Assembly: GCA_013151635.1 (NCBI GenBank)
Contig: JAADHV010000067.1
Coordinates: forward strand, 1 to 64,000
Reading direction: 5' to 3'
Length of the DNA stretch: 64,000 bases
Origin: Deltaproteobacteria bacterium
Lineage (GTDB): Bacteria; Desulfobacterota; Desulfobacteria; Desulfobacterales; Desulfobacteraceae
Positions 18,562-26,742 of this stretch are shown here, piece by piece. How positions within the stretch are numbered: the first letter of the stretch is position 1; the number at the start of each line of letters is the position of its first letter. Below the pieces are notes generated by a model. It was not told the origin of the DNA. It saw only the letters and a list, made by a program, of their open reading frames with translations, and made no database searches. The translations under genes were made by a program, and so were the position numbers.

Positions 18562-19149
18562 ATGGATGAAATAAAGAATGGGAAAAATAATAATTTAACA
18601 TTGGTGGCCGGACGGCTGGCGAACTTTACAAAAGAAGAACTTTCTGCGAAATACAAAAAGATTGAGCATAAGCTGTTTGAGTTTGCCAATTTCATGGAAG
18701 CCCAGCTGGCATTTTTATATACCCCGATAAGCAGTGAGCTGCCCACAAGGGAAATTATTAAAAAAGCATTACAGATCGAAAAGGGGGTAGCCTTACCGGT
18801 TTTTACCGATGCAAAAAATGCAGTAAATCTCTATAAAATCAGTAATTACAACAGGGATCTTGTAACAAGTGCCAATGACATCCTTGAGCCGGACATTGAA
18901 AAATGCAAAAAGATACCTTTGGAAGCAGTTGATATTGCAATTATACCGGGGCTTGCTTTTGATGATAAAGGGGGCAGGATAGGTTTTGGTAATAATTTTT
19001 ATAACAAACTGATTACAAAGCTTCCTGAAACATGCAGGAAAGTATCCCTTGCCTACGAGGAACAGGTTGTTGATCAGATTCAGATGGAATCGAGAAAATT
19101 TACTGTTGATATTATCATTACGGATAAACGGGTGATTTATAAAATATAA
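18562..19149 (+). CDS. 5-formyltetrahydrofolate cyclo-ligase
   Basis: 195 residues starting at MDEIKNG, with AAAAGGAA as ribosome binding site. It converts 5-formyl-THF to 5,10-methenyl-THF using ATP. Seen motifs: the substrate/ATP loop YTPISSELPTREIIKKAL, the middle VDIAIIPGLAFDDKGGRIGFGNNFYNKLI, which matches the conserved GGRLGYGxGYYD loop, and the closing strand VDIIITDKRV. The family call is firm though divergent from E. coli YgfA. No 6S RNA-like sequence is seen upstream, where only 180 bp separate it from divergent serS. Confidence 0.88.
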   Translation: MDEIKNGKNNNLTLVAGRLANFTKEELSAKYKKIEHKLFEFANFMEAQLAFLYTPISSELPTREIIKKALQIEKGVALPVFTDAKNAVNLYKISNYNRDLVTSANDILEPDIEKCKKIPLEAVDIAIIPGLAFDDKGGRIGFGNNFYNKLITKLPETCRKVSLAYEEQVVDQIQMESRKFTVDIIITDKRVIYKI

Positions 19150-19222
19150 TCTTAGAGTGCCGCTTGAAACCATGGGCAGGGTATCAGGGGCTTATACGCA
19201 AAAAGAGCCCTGAATGGAAATC

Positions 19223-20230
19223 TTATTTTTTTTCAGGGTTGATGGCTTTGGCAAATTTTCTTAAATCAGGCGTTTTCCCCATAACAATTACAGTATCGCC
19301 AGGTTCAATCAATGTTTCAAAGTGGGGATTGAAAAGCATTTCCCCGGATGTTTTTTTGATGGATATGATGATGAGATTGAAATCCTGCCTGATTCCGGAG
19401 TCTTTTAGTGCAATATTGGTATATTTCGAGCTTTTTGGCACAAAAAGTTCTTCAATTTGAATGGCGTCCCTTTTCCTGGATAATGCAACATCAAGAAAAT
19501 TGCTGACACTTGGTCTTAACAGCTTTAACCCCATGGAAACAGCACCTGTGTCATATGGCGATTCAACAAGGTTGGCTCCTGCAACCATGAGTTTGCTTCT
19601 TACATCAGGGTTGCTGGCCCGGGCCATGATAAAAATATCAGGGTTAACCTGCCTTGCTGTTAATACGAGGAAAACATTAGCAGTATCCGTTCCAAGTGCA
19701 GCAACTAGAAACGAAGCGTTTTTTACACCTGCCTTTAACAGGATCTCTTCATCTGCTGCATCTCCTTGAAGGTAATGTATTTTATCTTTTACTAATATGT
19801 CAACAAGGCTATTGTCTTGTTCAATGACAACAATATCATTTGTTTCTTCCCTTATCAGCTGGCACAATACTCTCCCGATACGCCCGTATCCGCAGACAAT
19901 ATAATGGTTTTTTAATTTACTGATTTTTTTATCCAACCTTTTCCTCCCCAATAGTGATTGCATTTCTCCTTCAACAATGGATTGTATGATAACCCCTGCA
20001 ATGTAAAGAAAATAGCCGACTCCTGCGAATATCATGATTATGGTGAATATTCTTCCCCCGGAGCTTATTTTGTGTACTTCCATAAAGCCTACAGTACTCA
20101 GGGTTATAGCCGTCATATATGCAGCATCAAGAAAATTCCATTTTTCAATCACCATATACCCGGTTATGCCGATGAAAAAAATAACCCCGGAAATGAAAAG
20201 TGCCCGGGTGATTTGTTGAAGCCTGTTCAT
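19223..20230 (-). CDS. Two-helix potassium channel with RCK (TrkA-N/TrkA-C) domains
   Basis: MthK-like ligand-gated ion channel of about 335 residues: helix 1 (ALFISGVIFFIGITGYMVI), pore helix and filter (AAYMTAITLSTVGFMEVH), helix 2 (IFTIIMIFAGVGYFLYIAGVII), then a Rossmann TrkA-N domain (HYIVCGYGRIGRVLCQLI) and a TrkA-C domain (about 255-335). The selectivity filter reads TVGFMEV rather than TVGYGD/E, so the second glycine is replaced by methionine. The start is uncertain: ATG at 20230 is used, but a TTG at 20266 is in frame and neither has a good Shine-Dalgarno. It is convergent with the folate gene. Confidence 0.85.
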   Translation of the reverse strand: MNRLQQITRALFISGVIFFIGITGYMVIEKWNFLDAAYMTAITLSTVGFMEVHKISSGGRIFTIIMIFAGVGYFLYIAGVIIQSIVEGEMQSLLGRKRLDKKISKLKNHYIVCGYGRIGRVLCQLIREETNDIVVIEQDNSLVDILVKDKIHYLQGDAADEEILLKAGVKNASFLVAALGTDTANVFLVLTARQVNPDIFIMARASNPDVRSKLMVAGANLVESPYDTGAVSMGLKLLRPSVSNFLDVALSRKRDAIQIEELFVPKSSKYTNIALKDSGIRQDFNLIIISIKKTSGEMLFNPHFETLIEPGDTVIVMGKTPDLRKFAKAINPEKK

Positions 20231-20337
20231 AAAGATATAAATACTGATCTTAGGGATAAAAATCAAGGCAAGATTGTGTAATGCAAAAGGACTGCACAGC
20301 CTTGACGGACGTATTGGTTGCTGGTATTAAGGTGTAC

Positions 20338-20994
20338 ATGAAAGATGAATCTAAAAAATATGCCCGCTGGCGCTGTGAAATGGTTGAAAAACAGATTGTC
20401 TCACGGGGGGTAACCGACCCTTTGGTGCTTCGGGCAATGAATAAAGTGGCCAGGCACTTATTTGTCAGTGAAGCCCTTGTTGACAGTGCATATGGGGATT
20501 TTCCACTTCCTATTGGCGAGGGGCAGACTATTTCCCAGCCCTACATTATTGCAGAAATGACTCAGAGCCTCGGGCTTAAAGGCCATGAAAGGGTTCTTGA
20601 AATCGGTACCGGATCCGGATACCAGGCGGCTGTTCTGGCACAGATTGCTTATAAGGTATATACCATAGAAAGAAATAACACTTTGTTTTTACAGACAAGA
20701 AAACTTTTTGATACTTTAAAATACCATAATATCGTAACCAGGTATTCGGACGGAACCCAGGGCTGGAAACAGGAAAGCCCGTTTGATGCCATTATTGTCA
20801 CTGCAGGTGGGCAAAAGATCCCTGGGCCGTTAATTGAACAGCTTGCAACCGGCGGGCGGCTCGTGATGCCGGTCGGGGGTAATTTTTCCCAGGAATTGAT
20901 ACGGCTCGAAAAAACCGAAGATGGTATAAAAACTGCAAACCTGGGTGGTTGCAGGTTTGTAAAATTGATCGGCCAGAATGGCTGGGATGAGTAG
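20338..20994 (+). CDS. pcm: Protein-L-isoaspartate O-methyltransferase
   Basis: S-adenosylmethionine-dependent repair enzyme that methylates isoaspartyl residues in damaged proteins. The 218-residue version starting MKDESKKYARWR has AAGGTG just upstream; an in-frame ATG at 20281 would add 19 unconserved residues. Conserved blocks are FPLPIGEGQTISQPYIIAEM, VLEIGTGSGYQAAVLAQI (SAM-binding motif I), FDAIIVTAGG and GGRLVMPVGG. The gene overlaps the start region of the downstream membrane protein gene. Confidence 0.95.
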   Translation: MKDESKKYARWRCEMVEKQIVSRGVTDPLVLRAMNKVARHLFVSEALVDSAYGDFPLPIGEGQTISQPYIIAEMTQSLGLKGHERVLEIGTGSGYQAAVLAQIAYKVYTIERNNTLFLQTRKLFDTLKYHNIVTRYSDGTQGWKQESPFDAIIVTAGGQKIPGPLIEQLATGGRLVMPVGGNFSQELIRLEKTEDGIKTANLGGCRFVKLIGQNGWDE

Positions 20995-22123
20995 ACCCAA
21001 AATAAAAACAATGGAAAGAGATATTGGTCAACCTTCATTAATCAAGGAACTTCTTATAGGATTTTGTTTGGGAACGGCGAATATTATCCCCGGGGTTTCC
21101 GGCGGGACATTCCTTTTGGTTTTTAAGATTTATGAGCGTGTCTTTTCCATCCTGGACAATATTAACAGAACTAATATCGTTTACTTCTCCGGTTGTATCG
21201 TAAAAATTATTTTTAAAACAAAAAAAGCAAACTCATGGCAGACTTTGATTGATTTTTTAAAAAAGAATGATTTTATTTTCCTTTTTAAATTGATTGCGGG
21301 CGCTGTGGTGGCCATTATCTGTTTTTCAAGTTTGATGAAATATTTAATTGTTAATCATTTTAGCGCTACCTATGCATTGTTTTTCGGATTGATCCTGATT
21401 TCAATCATCATCCCTGTGAGAATGCTGACGGATAAAAAATTTTTTCTGATTTTGTTTGTTATTCTGGGTGCTGTTTCAACAATTTATGTGACATATGCTG
21501 TAAACCCTTATGAAAAAGTAAAAATGAAATCAAAAGCCTATGAAGCCGGCTATTTAAAATCTCTGGATTTGAAACCCGTGAAAAAAGATGCCAAGGCATT
21601 TTTTCTGGCAGGGACATATACGCCGGATGAGTATGGTTATGCTTTTATTTGCGGGGCTGTTGCGATATCAGCAATGGTCCTGCCAGGAATAAGCGGTTCT
21701 CTTGTGCTTATCCTGATGGGAGAGTATTTTGAAGTTGTTTCTGCAATCTCGGGGCTAAAGACATTTAATCTGGATAATATTCTCTTTTTAGGGTGTTTTG
21801 CAATCGGTATAATTATAGGCGGTCTTTTGTTTGCAAAGTTTCTTAATGCGGTTTTGAAAAGGTATTACAATGCTACCATGGCGTTCCTTCTCGGATTGAT
21901 GATAGGCTCTTTATACGCATTGTGGCCGTTTAAAAAAAGTATTGTCATGGCACTGCAATATATTAAAAAGGATGGTGTTATCATTATCGCAAGGAATGTA
22001 AGGGTCTATACAAATTTGAATACTTTGCCCGGGATCGGCCATGAATTTTATGTTTCCATGGTGTCCTTTGCCATAGGATGCATTATTATGTTTTTTTTTA
22101 TTAAAAAAGAATTTAAGAACTGA
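20978..22123 (+). CDS. DUF368 (PopT-like) polyprenyl-phosphate transporter
   Basis: 381-residue polytopic membrane protein of the DUF368 family, members of which have been identified as undecaprenyl/polyprenyl phosphate transporters that recycle the lipid carrier across the cytoplasmic membrane. The two inverted-repeat signatures GTANIIPGVSGGTFLLVF and SAMVLPGISGSLVLILMGEY are both present, with about nine hydrophobic segments. A hydrophilic insertion (residues about 185-215, YEKVKMKSKAYEAGYLKSL) lies between halves. Starts at 20978, 20987 (ATGAGTAG overlapping the pcm stop) and 21011 are all possible. Confidence 0.85.
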   Translation: MAGMSRPKIKTMERDIGQPSLIKELLIGFCLGTANIIPGVSGGTFLLVFKIYERVFSILDNINRTNIVYFSGCIVKIIFKTKKANSWQTLIDFLKKNDFIFLFKLIAGAVVAIICFSSLMKYLIVNHFSATYALFFGLILISIIIPVRMLTDKKFFLILFVILGAVSTIYVTYAVNPYEKVKMKSKAYEAGYLKSLDLKPVKKDAKAFFLAGTYTPDEYGYAFICGAVAISAMVLPGISGSLVLILMGEYFEVVSAISGLKTFNLDNILFLGCFAIGIIIGGLLFAKFLNAVLKRYYNATMAFLLGLMIGSLYALWPFKKSIVMALQYIKKDGVIIIARNVRVYTNLNTLPGIGHEFYVSMVSFAIGCIIMFFFIKKEFKN

Positions 22124-22139
22124 TTGTTTTTTTGGAGGG

Positions 22140-23936
22140 TTAGTCTAAAATGGACCGCAGGGCCTGGTTTAATTCCATGATCTGATAGGGCTTGTCAAGG
22201 TAGCCAGAGGCTTTGGTAAATATTTTTTTCTGGTCCTGGTTAGTGATATGCCCGGACGTAATAATGACTTTTACCCCGGGGTTTATTTTCAACATCTGTT
22301 TAAATGTTTCAACCCCCGACATTTTTGGCATGATAATGTCTAAAAGAACCGCATCAATCAAGCGGTGATTTTTTTTATATATGCCAAGCCCTGCTTCTCC
22401 GTCACAGGCTTCAATGGTATTATATCCAAATGATTTCAGTGTATTGACAGCCATATCCCGGACCATGTCTTCATCTTCAACCACCAGGATAGTTTCAGGA
22501 CTCTTTTGGGCCTGTTTGCCTTTTTTTGTTTTAAAACCTGACATGCCAGCAACCGGCAGATAAATATGGAAAATTGTTCCATAATCCTCTTTGGTTTCTA
22601 TATCAATGGAACCCCCATGCTTTTTCGTAATAATGTAATATACCATGGCGAGTCCCAATCCCCGGCCCTTTTTATCCCCTGTTTCTTTTGTGGAAAACAT
22701 GGGGTCAAACGCCTTTTTTTTTATATCATGAGTCATACCGCAACCTGTATCCTGAAAACAAAAGTGTAAATAATTACTATCAAGAAGAGATGGGGCCTGA
22801 GAGTTTATATGGTTTTTTTGTGAAGCATAGAATTTGATAAAACTTTCAGAAGGCAGCCCCTTTTTTTTAATGGCTTGTATGGCATTCATCCCAAGGTGCA
22901 TAAAGGCTTGATGAAGTTCATCTTCATATCCTTCAACAAAGAATTGATTTTCCTTAAGTTCGATTCTTTTTCTAATTAGAGGATTTGTGGTCTGCTCCAA
23001 TATATTGAAAACATCTGCTATGATTTTATAGATATCAATGTTTGAAGGGGCAGAACCGTTTGACTTTGTTAATGCCTGCAGTTGCCTTACGAGCTTTGCC
23101 GCCTTTTGGGAAGAAATTAAGGCATTTGCGATATTCTCCTTTTGGCTGTCAAAAAGATTTGTCTGGTCAATGCTCAATAGCTCCAGGTGTCCCATAATTG
23201 AGGAAAGCAAATTATTAAAATCATGGGCAATGTCACTTGCCAGGGTTGATATGGAATCCATTTTACTGCGCTGGAGAGCCCGTTCTTCAAGATTTGTGAT
23301 AAGAATTGAGTCAGGGGTGGTATCAAGAATCAGGCTTAATGTTTTTTCTTGTTTTTCCAGGGCATAAAGGGTTTGCTTCCTTTCTATGGCAATGGCAATC
23401 AGGTCAGAAACGCAAATCAGGAATTCAAGATGTTTATGTGAAAAATAGTCAGGCTCTGTATAGTGTTGAACGCAGATAACGCCAATGACTTTATCTTGAA
23501 TGATCAGAGGGACCCCAAGCCATATTTTAGGGATAATTCCAATTATTTTGTTCTTTTTTGCCCTTTCACGCAGCATGTTTTCTTTTAGAAACAATGGCCG
23601 TCCGGCAAGTATCACCTCTCCTGTAAGGCAATTTGGTTCTTCTAAATTTTCAATAATGGGAAAATCATCATCATATTCATCAATGAAATATTCAAAATTA
23701 ATAGTTTCGTTTTTATTGTCATACATTGCGATAAAAAAATTTGGCAACGGCATCAGCTTGTTAAGAGAATTATAAATTGATTGATATAATTCTTCCGGGT
23801 TGCGGGTTGTGTTGACCGCATTGGAGATGTCATAAAGGGTATAGTTCAACTTTTCAGCATACTCAAGTTTTTCAATCTGCTTTTCATAAAGTAAACTTTT
23901 ATCTTTCAGATTTTTATCAGGAGGCCTGTTGTCCAT
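22140..23936 (-). CDS. Cytosolic hybrid sensor kinase (GAF-HisKA-HATPase-REC)
   Basis: 598 residues without membrane helices. A coiled N-terminus leads into a GAF domain (about 35-190, with WLGVPLIIQDKVIGVICVQHY), a short PAS-like remnant (LILDTTPDSILITN), the phosphoacceptor box SDIAHDFNNLLSSIMGHLELL, an HATPase domain (N box HLGMNAIQAIKKKG, G1 DTGCGM, G2 GRGLGLAMVYYI) and a C-terminal receiver (ILVVEDEDMVRDMA, acceptor D in LLDIIMPKMSG). The HDFNN H-box is typical of hybrid kinases of Desulfobacterota. No partner regulator is adjacent. AAGGTAAAACA precedes the ATG. Confidence 0.93.
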   Translation of the reverse strand: MDNRPPDKNLKDKSLLYEKQIEKLEYAEKLNYTLYDISNAVNTTRNPEELYQSIYNSLNKLMPLPNFFIAMYDNKNETINFEYFIDEYDDDFPIIENLEEPNCLTGEVILAGRPLFLKENMLRERAKKNKIIGIIPKIWLGVPLIIQDKVIGVICVQHYTEPDYFSHKHLEFLICVSDLIAIAIERKQTLYALEKQEKTLSLILDTTPDSILITNLEERALQRSKMDSISTLASDIAHDFNNLLSSIMGHLELLSIDQTNLFDSQKENIANALISSQKAAKLVRQLQALTKSNGSAPSNIDIYKIIADVFNILEQTTNPLIRKRIELKENQFFVEGYEDELHQAFMHLGMNAIQAIKKKGLPSESFIKFYASQKNHINSQAPSLLDSNYLHFCFQDTGCGMTHDIKKKAFDPMFSTKETGDKKGRGLGLAMVYYIITKKHGGSIDIETKEDYGTIFHIYLPVAGMSGFKTKKGKQAQKSPETILVVEDEDMVRDMAVNTLKSFGYNTIEACDGEAGLGIYKKNHRLIDAVLLDIIMPKMSGVETFKQMLKINPGVKVIITSGHITNQDQKKIFTKASGYLDKPYQIMELNQALRSILD

Positions 23937-24069
23937 TGTTTTACCTTAATTTAGTACTTGTGAAATTTCAATAGTAATTATATTATAGGACTGTTTTTAT
24001 TTTAGCGGAAATTAAAAACCTCAGCAAGCAAGAAAAATATTTTTTTAGAAAATTACAGGCTATTACAAA

Positions 24070-24387
24070 ATGGAAAATGAAATTTTAAAAATTAATATAT
24101 TGTCTATCGCTGTTTCCGGGTTATTAATGATGGTTGTCGGAGTTATACTTTATTCTTTTAAAGAACATCTAACCTATGGCAGTATTCGCTTTTTCCTGCC
24201 AATCCCGCCCATTGGCGTGGGAGCCTATATTTTTGCATTTAACATGTTTAAACATTATCAATGTTCAATTCCTGAAAAATCAACAATGATATCAGAGATA
24301 CTTATCGCAACCTTTGCATCAACCATTTTTTTTCTTGTCTTTACTGTGATTATTATCCTTCTGGTCAATTTTTTAAAAAATATTTAA
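24070..24387 (+). CDS. Small membrane protein, function unknown
   Basis: 105 residues with three predicted membrane helices: about 9-28 (INILSIAVSGLLMMVVGVIL), 38-60 (IRFFLPIPPIGVGAYIFAFNMF) and 78-103 (ILIATFASTIFFLVFTVIIILLV). No family is recognised. It is divergent from the hybrid kinase gene and has no clear ribosome binding site, but the hydrophobic pattern and length argue for a real gene. A function in the operon context cannot be inferred. Confidence 0.5.
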   Translation: MENEILKINILSIAVSGLLMMVVGVILYSFKEHLTYGSIRFFLPIPPIGVGAYIFAFNMFKHYQCSIPEKSTMISEILIATFASTIFFLVFTVIIILLVNFLKNI

Positions 24388-24502
24388 TACAGATTTCCTG
24401 TTTGGTGAATTATTTATAACCTGAGTTGTTTTATCAGGCTTTATTGCTTTGAGGCCCTGTCTTTTCCCCCGGAGCCAATATTTTTATCAATCACATGAGA
24501 AT

Positions 24503-25420
24503 TTATAGAATTTCAGGTGTAAAAGCCACCACATTATCAATGGACGCAGCATTAGAAAAAATCATGGCAAGCCTGTCAACACCCATGGCAATACCTGCTG
24601 CTCCGGGCATGGTTTCAAGATCTTTGAGAAAATTGTCCGGCACGGGAATCAAGGCTTTATTGCGGGCAATCCGGATACGGTTTTCCTTCTCGAATCTTTG
24701 TTGCTGTTCAACAGGGTCGGTCAATTCTGTGAATCCGTTGGCAAGCTCGATCCCTGCGATATAAAATTCAAATCTCTGGGCATATGCCGGATTATCCGGC
24801 AAAAGTTCTGCCAGCGATGCAAGGCTTGCAGGATAGTCATGCAAAAAACAAGGCCTTGTATTGCCAAGGTGGGGTTCTATTTGAAAACTCAATATTTCAT
24901 CAAAGCTTTTATCTTCCAGAGCTTTTGTGAGGGATTTATCAGAATATATGTCAAAGGCCCTTTCAACAGTCAGTCTTTCCCACGGGCCGGCTGTATGAAT
25001 AAGTTTATCCTGGTATATTATCCGGTTTTCAAGCTTTAGTCTTGCTGCAATAAAATTGATCAGCCTTTGGCATTGATCCATTAAATCAAGATAGGTGTGG
25101 TCTTTTGCATACCATTCCAGCAGAGTTAATTCCGGCAGGTGGTGAGAACTTCTTTCATTTTTCCTGAAGCATTTGCAGATCTGGAATATTTTATCAAAGC
25201 CCCTTGACAGCAGGCGTTTCATGCAAAGTTCGGGGGAGGCCTGTAGAAAACAATCTTCTGTTGTCACAGGGTCTATCTGCGCTTCAGGGATAATAGAAGG
25301 GCACCTTATCGGGGTATCTACTTCAAGATAGTTGTTTTGAGTAAAAAAATCCCTTATGGCCTGTATCATAAAGGATCTTATTTCAAGGTGCCTGTAATGG
25401 CTTTCAGGAGTCTTTTTCAC
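24503..25420 (-). CDS. epmA: EF-P lysine-ligase (PoxA/GenX/EpmA)
   Basis: 305-residue class II lysyl-tRNA-synthetase-like enzyme without the anticodon-binding domain, the hallmark of EpmA, which attaches (beta-)lysine to elongation factor P. Motif 2 ICKCFRKNERSSHHLPELTLLEWY and motif 3 MPGAAGIAMGVDRLAMI are clear, as are FLEVDTPIRCPSIIPEAQIDPV and IAGIELANGFTELTDP. Its ATG overlaps the upstream gene by 4 nt, so it is co-translated with a HDAC-like protein. Neither efp nor epmB is in the window. tRNA-charging activity is unlikely given the missing N-terminal domain. Confidence 0.92.
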   Translation of the reverse strand: MKKTPESHYRHLEIRSFMIQAIRDFFTQNNYLEVDTPIRCPSIIPEAQIDPVTTEDCFLQASPELCMKRLLSRGFDKIFQICKCFRKNERSSHHLPELTLLEWYAKDHTYLDLMDQCQRLINFIAARLKLENRIIYQDKLIHTAGPWERLTVERAFDIYSDKSLTKALEDKSFDEILSFQIEPHLGNTRPCFLHDYPASLASLAELLPDNPAYAQRFEFYIAGIELANGFTELTDPVEQQQRFEKENRIRIARNKALIPVPDNFLKDLETMPGAAGIAMGVDRLAMIFSNAASIDNVVAFTPEIL

Positions 25421-26727
25421 TTTATTTCATAAGTATCTTTTGTTCTGTCCTGCAAAAAGACTTTATCAAATTTACCGGCATCTGCCTTGTCGAAAAATTT
25501 ATACCCTGTCTCAATACACGTTTTACAGGCATTGATGGGGATATGGACAGCAAGAATATGACCTCCAGGCGTTGCAGTGGAATCTATTTCAAAGCAACCG
25601 CCGCAGTCCCTGCAGATTCGCACTGTTTCTTTCTGACGTTCAAAGATATTATCAGTATCATAAAATATCTCCTTGTGCCTGACCTGGAGATCGCCTGGGG
25701 TTCCCGCTTTCTGCCTTAACTCATCTTTTTGTTTCCAATAGGAATTGATAAGATCAGCAGTCTTTTTAATTTTGTCTGTGATACTGACTGATTGTTTTAA
25801 ACGGTCCGGGTTGTAATCGGGTTCAACAACACCTGAGTAATCAAGGCCTGCCATGGCAAGGATGATTCCCAGGTTTACGTAGGGAAGGGCGCCCTCGATT
25901 GAATATCCGCCTTCAAGAACAGCAATGTCAGGTTTAAGAAGGGAGGTAAGCTTTGCATATCCCTGGGCTGAAAAATTCATATTGGTCAAAGGATCTGTAT
26001 AATGGTTGTCTTGTCCTGCTGAGTTGACAATAAGATCGGGCTTGAATTCTTCTAAAACAGGCAATACACAGTTTTCAATGACATAAAGATATCCTTTGGT
26101 AGATGTTCCGGGCGGCAGCGGTATGTTCAGGTTGGAGCCTTTTGCATTGGGGCCGCCAAGCTCTCCGGGGAAGCCTGAACCTGGGTACATGGTCCTGCCG
26201 TCCTGGTGCAGTGAAATGAACAATACATCGGGATCGTGCCAGAAAATGTCGTTGGTGCCGTCCCCATGATGGCAGTCAGTATCAATAATTGCTATTTTTT
26301 TAACGCCAAACCTGGATCTGATATATTCTACCATGATAGCTTCGATATTAATATGGCAGAATCCCCTGCCACCATGGGAAACCCTCATGGAATGATGGCC
26401 CGGTGGCCGGACCAGGGCAAATCCGCTTTTTACTTCTTTATTTAAAACAGCATCTGCAATGGCTTTGGCCCCGCCTGCACTGATAAGATGGGATTGTGTG
26501 GTAATGGTTTCTTCATCAGGAGCGCAGAAATGAGCCCGCCTGATATCTTCTGTGGTAACAAGCTCAGGCTTATATTCAATAATCCCGCTGATATCAAAGA
26601 TACCCTCTTCTGTAACCTGGTCCTGGGTATAAAGGAGCCTTTCTTCTCTTTCAGGATGGGTCGGGTCTATGGCCCAGTCAAATGCAGGAAAGAATACCAG
26701 CCCTGTTTTATTTAATGCCTTTAACAT
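25417..26727 (-). CDS. Histone-deacetylase-family amidohydrolase with C-terminal cysteine motif
   Basis: 436 residues. The first 310 or so form a zinc-dependent HDAC/acetoin-utilisation/acetylpolyamine amidohydrolase fold: RPPGHHSMRVSHGGRGFCHIN (catalytic histidine pair), DTDCHHGDGTNDIFW (zinc-binding D and H), SAGQDNHYTDPL (third ligand D) and VLEGGYS. After a linker, the last 75 residues carry CRDCGGC and CKTC with a histidine-containing stretch between, probably a structural metal site not normal for HDACs. Substrate may be an acylated lysine, a polyamine or another amide. It sits between the hydantoinase-like gene (15-nt gap) and epmA (4-nt overlap). Confidence 0.85.
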   Translation of the reverse strand: MLKALNKTGLVFFPAFDWAIDPTHPEREERLLYTQDQVTEEGIFDISGIIEYKPELVTTEDIRRAHFCAPDEETITTQSHLISAGGAKAIADAVLNKEVKSGFALVRPPGHHSMRVSHGGRGFCHINIEAIMVEYIRSRFGVKKIAIIDTDCHHGDGTNDIFWHDPDVLFISLHQDGRTMYPGSGFPGELGGPNAKGSNLNIPLPPGTSTKGYLYVIENCVLPVLEEFKPDLIVNSAGQDNHYTDPLTNMNFSAQGYAKLTSLLKPDIAVLEGGYSIEGALPYVNLGIILAMAGLDYSGVVEPDYNPDRLKQSVSITDKIKKTADLINSYWKQKDELRQKAGTPGDLQVRHKEIFYDTDNIFERQKETVRICRDCGGCFEIDSTATPGGHILAVHIPINACKTCIETGYKFFDKADAGKFDKVFLQDRTKDTYEIK

Positions 26728-26742
26728 TATAACCTCTTTATA

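Noticed and set aside
19160..19222. Terminator between the folate gene and the potassium channel
   Set aside because: The TCAGGG/CCCTGA stem has a mismatch and is not followed by a T run on either strand.
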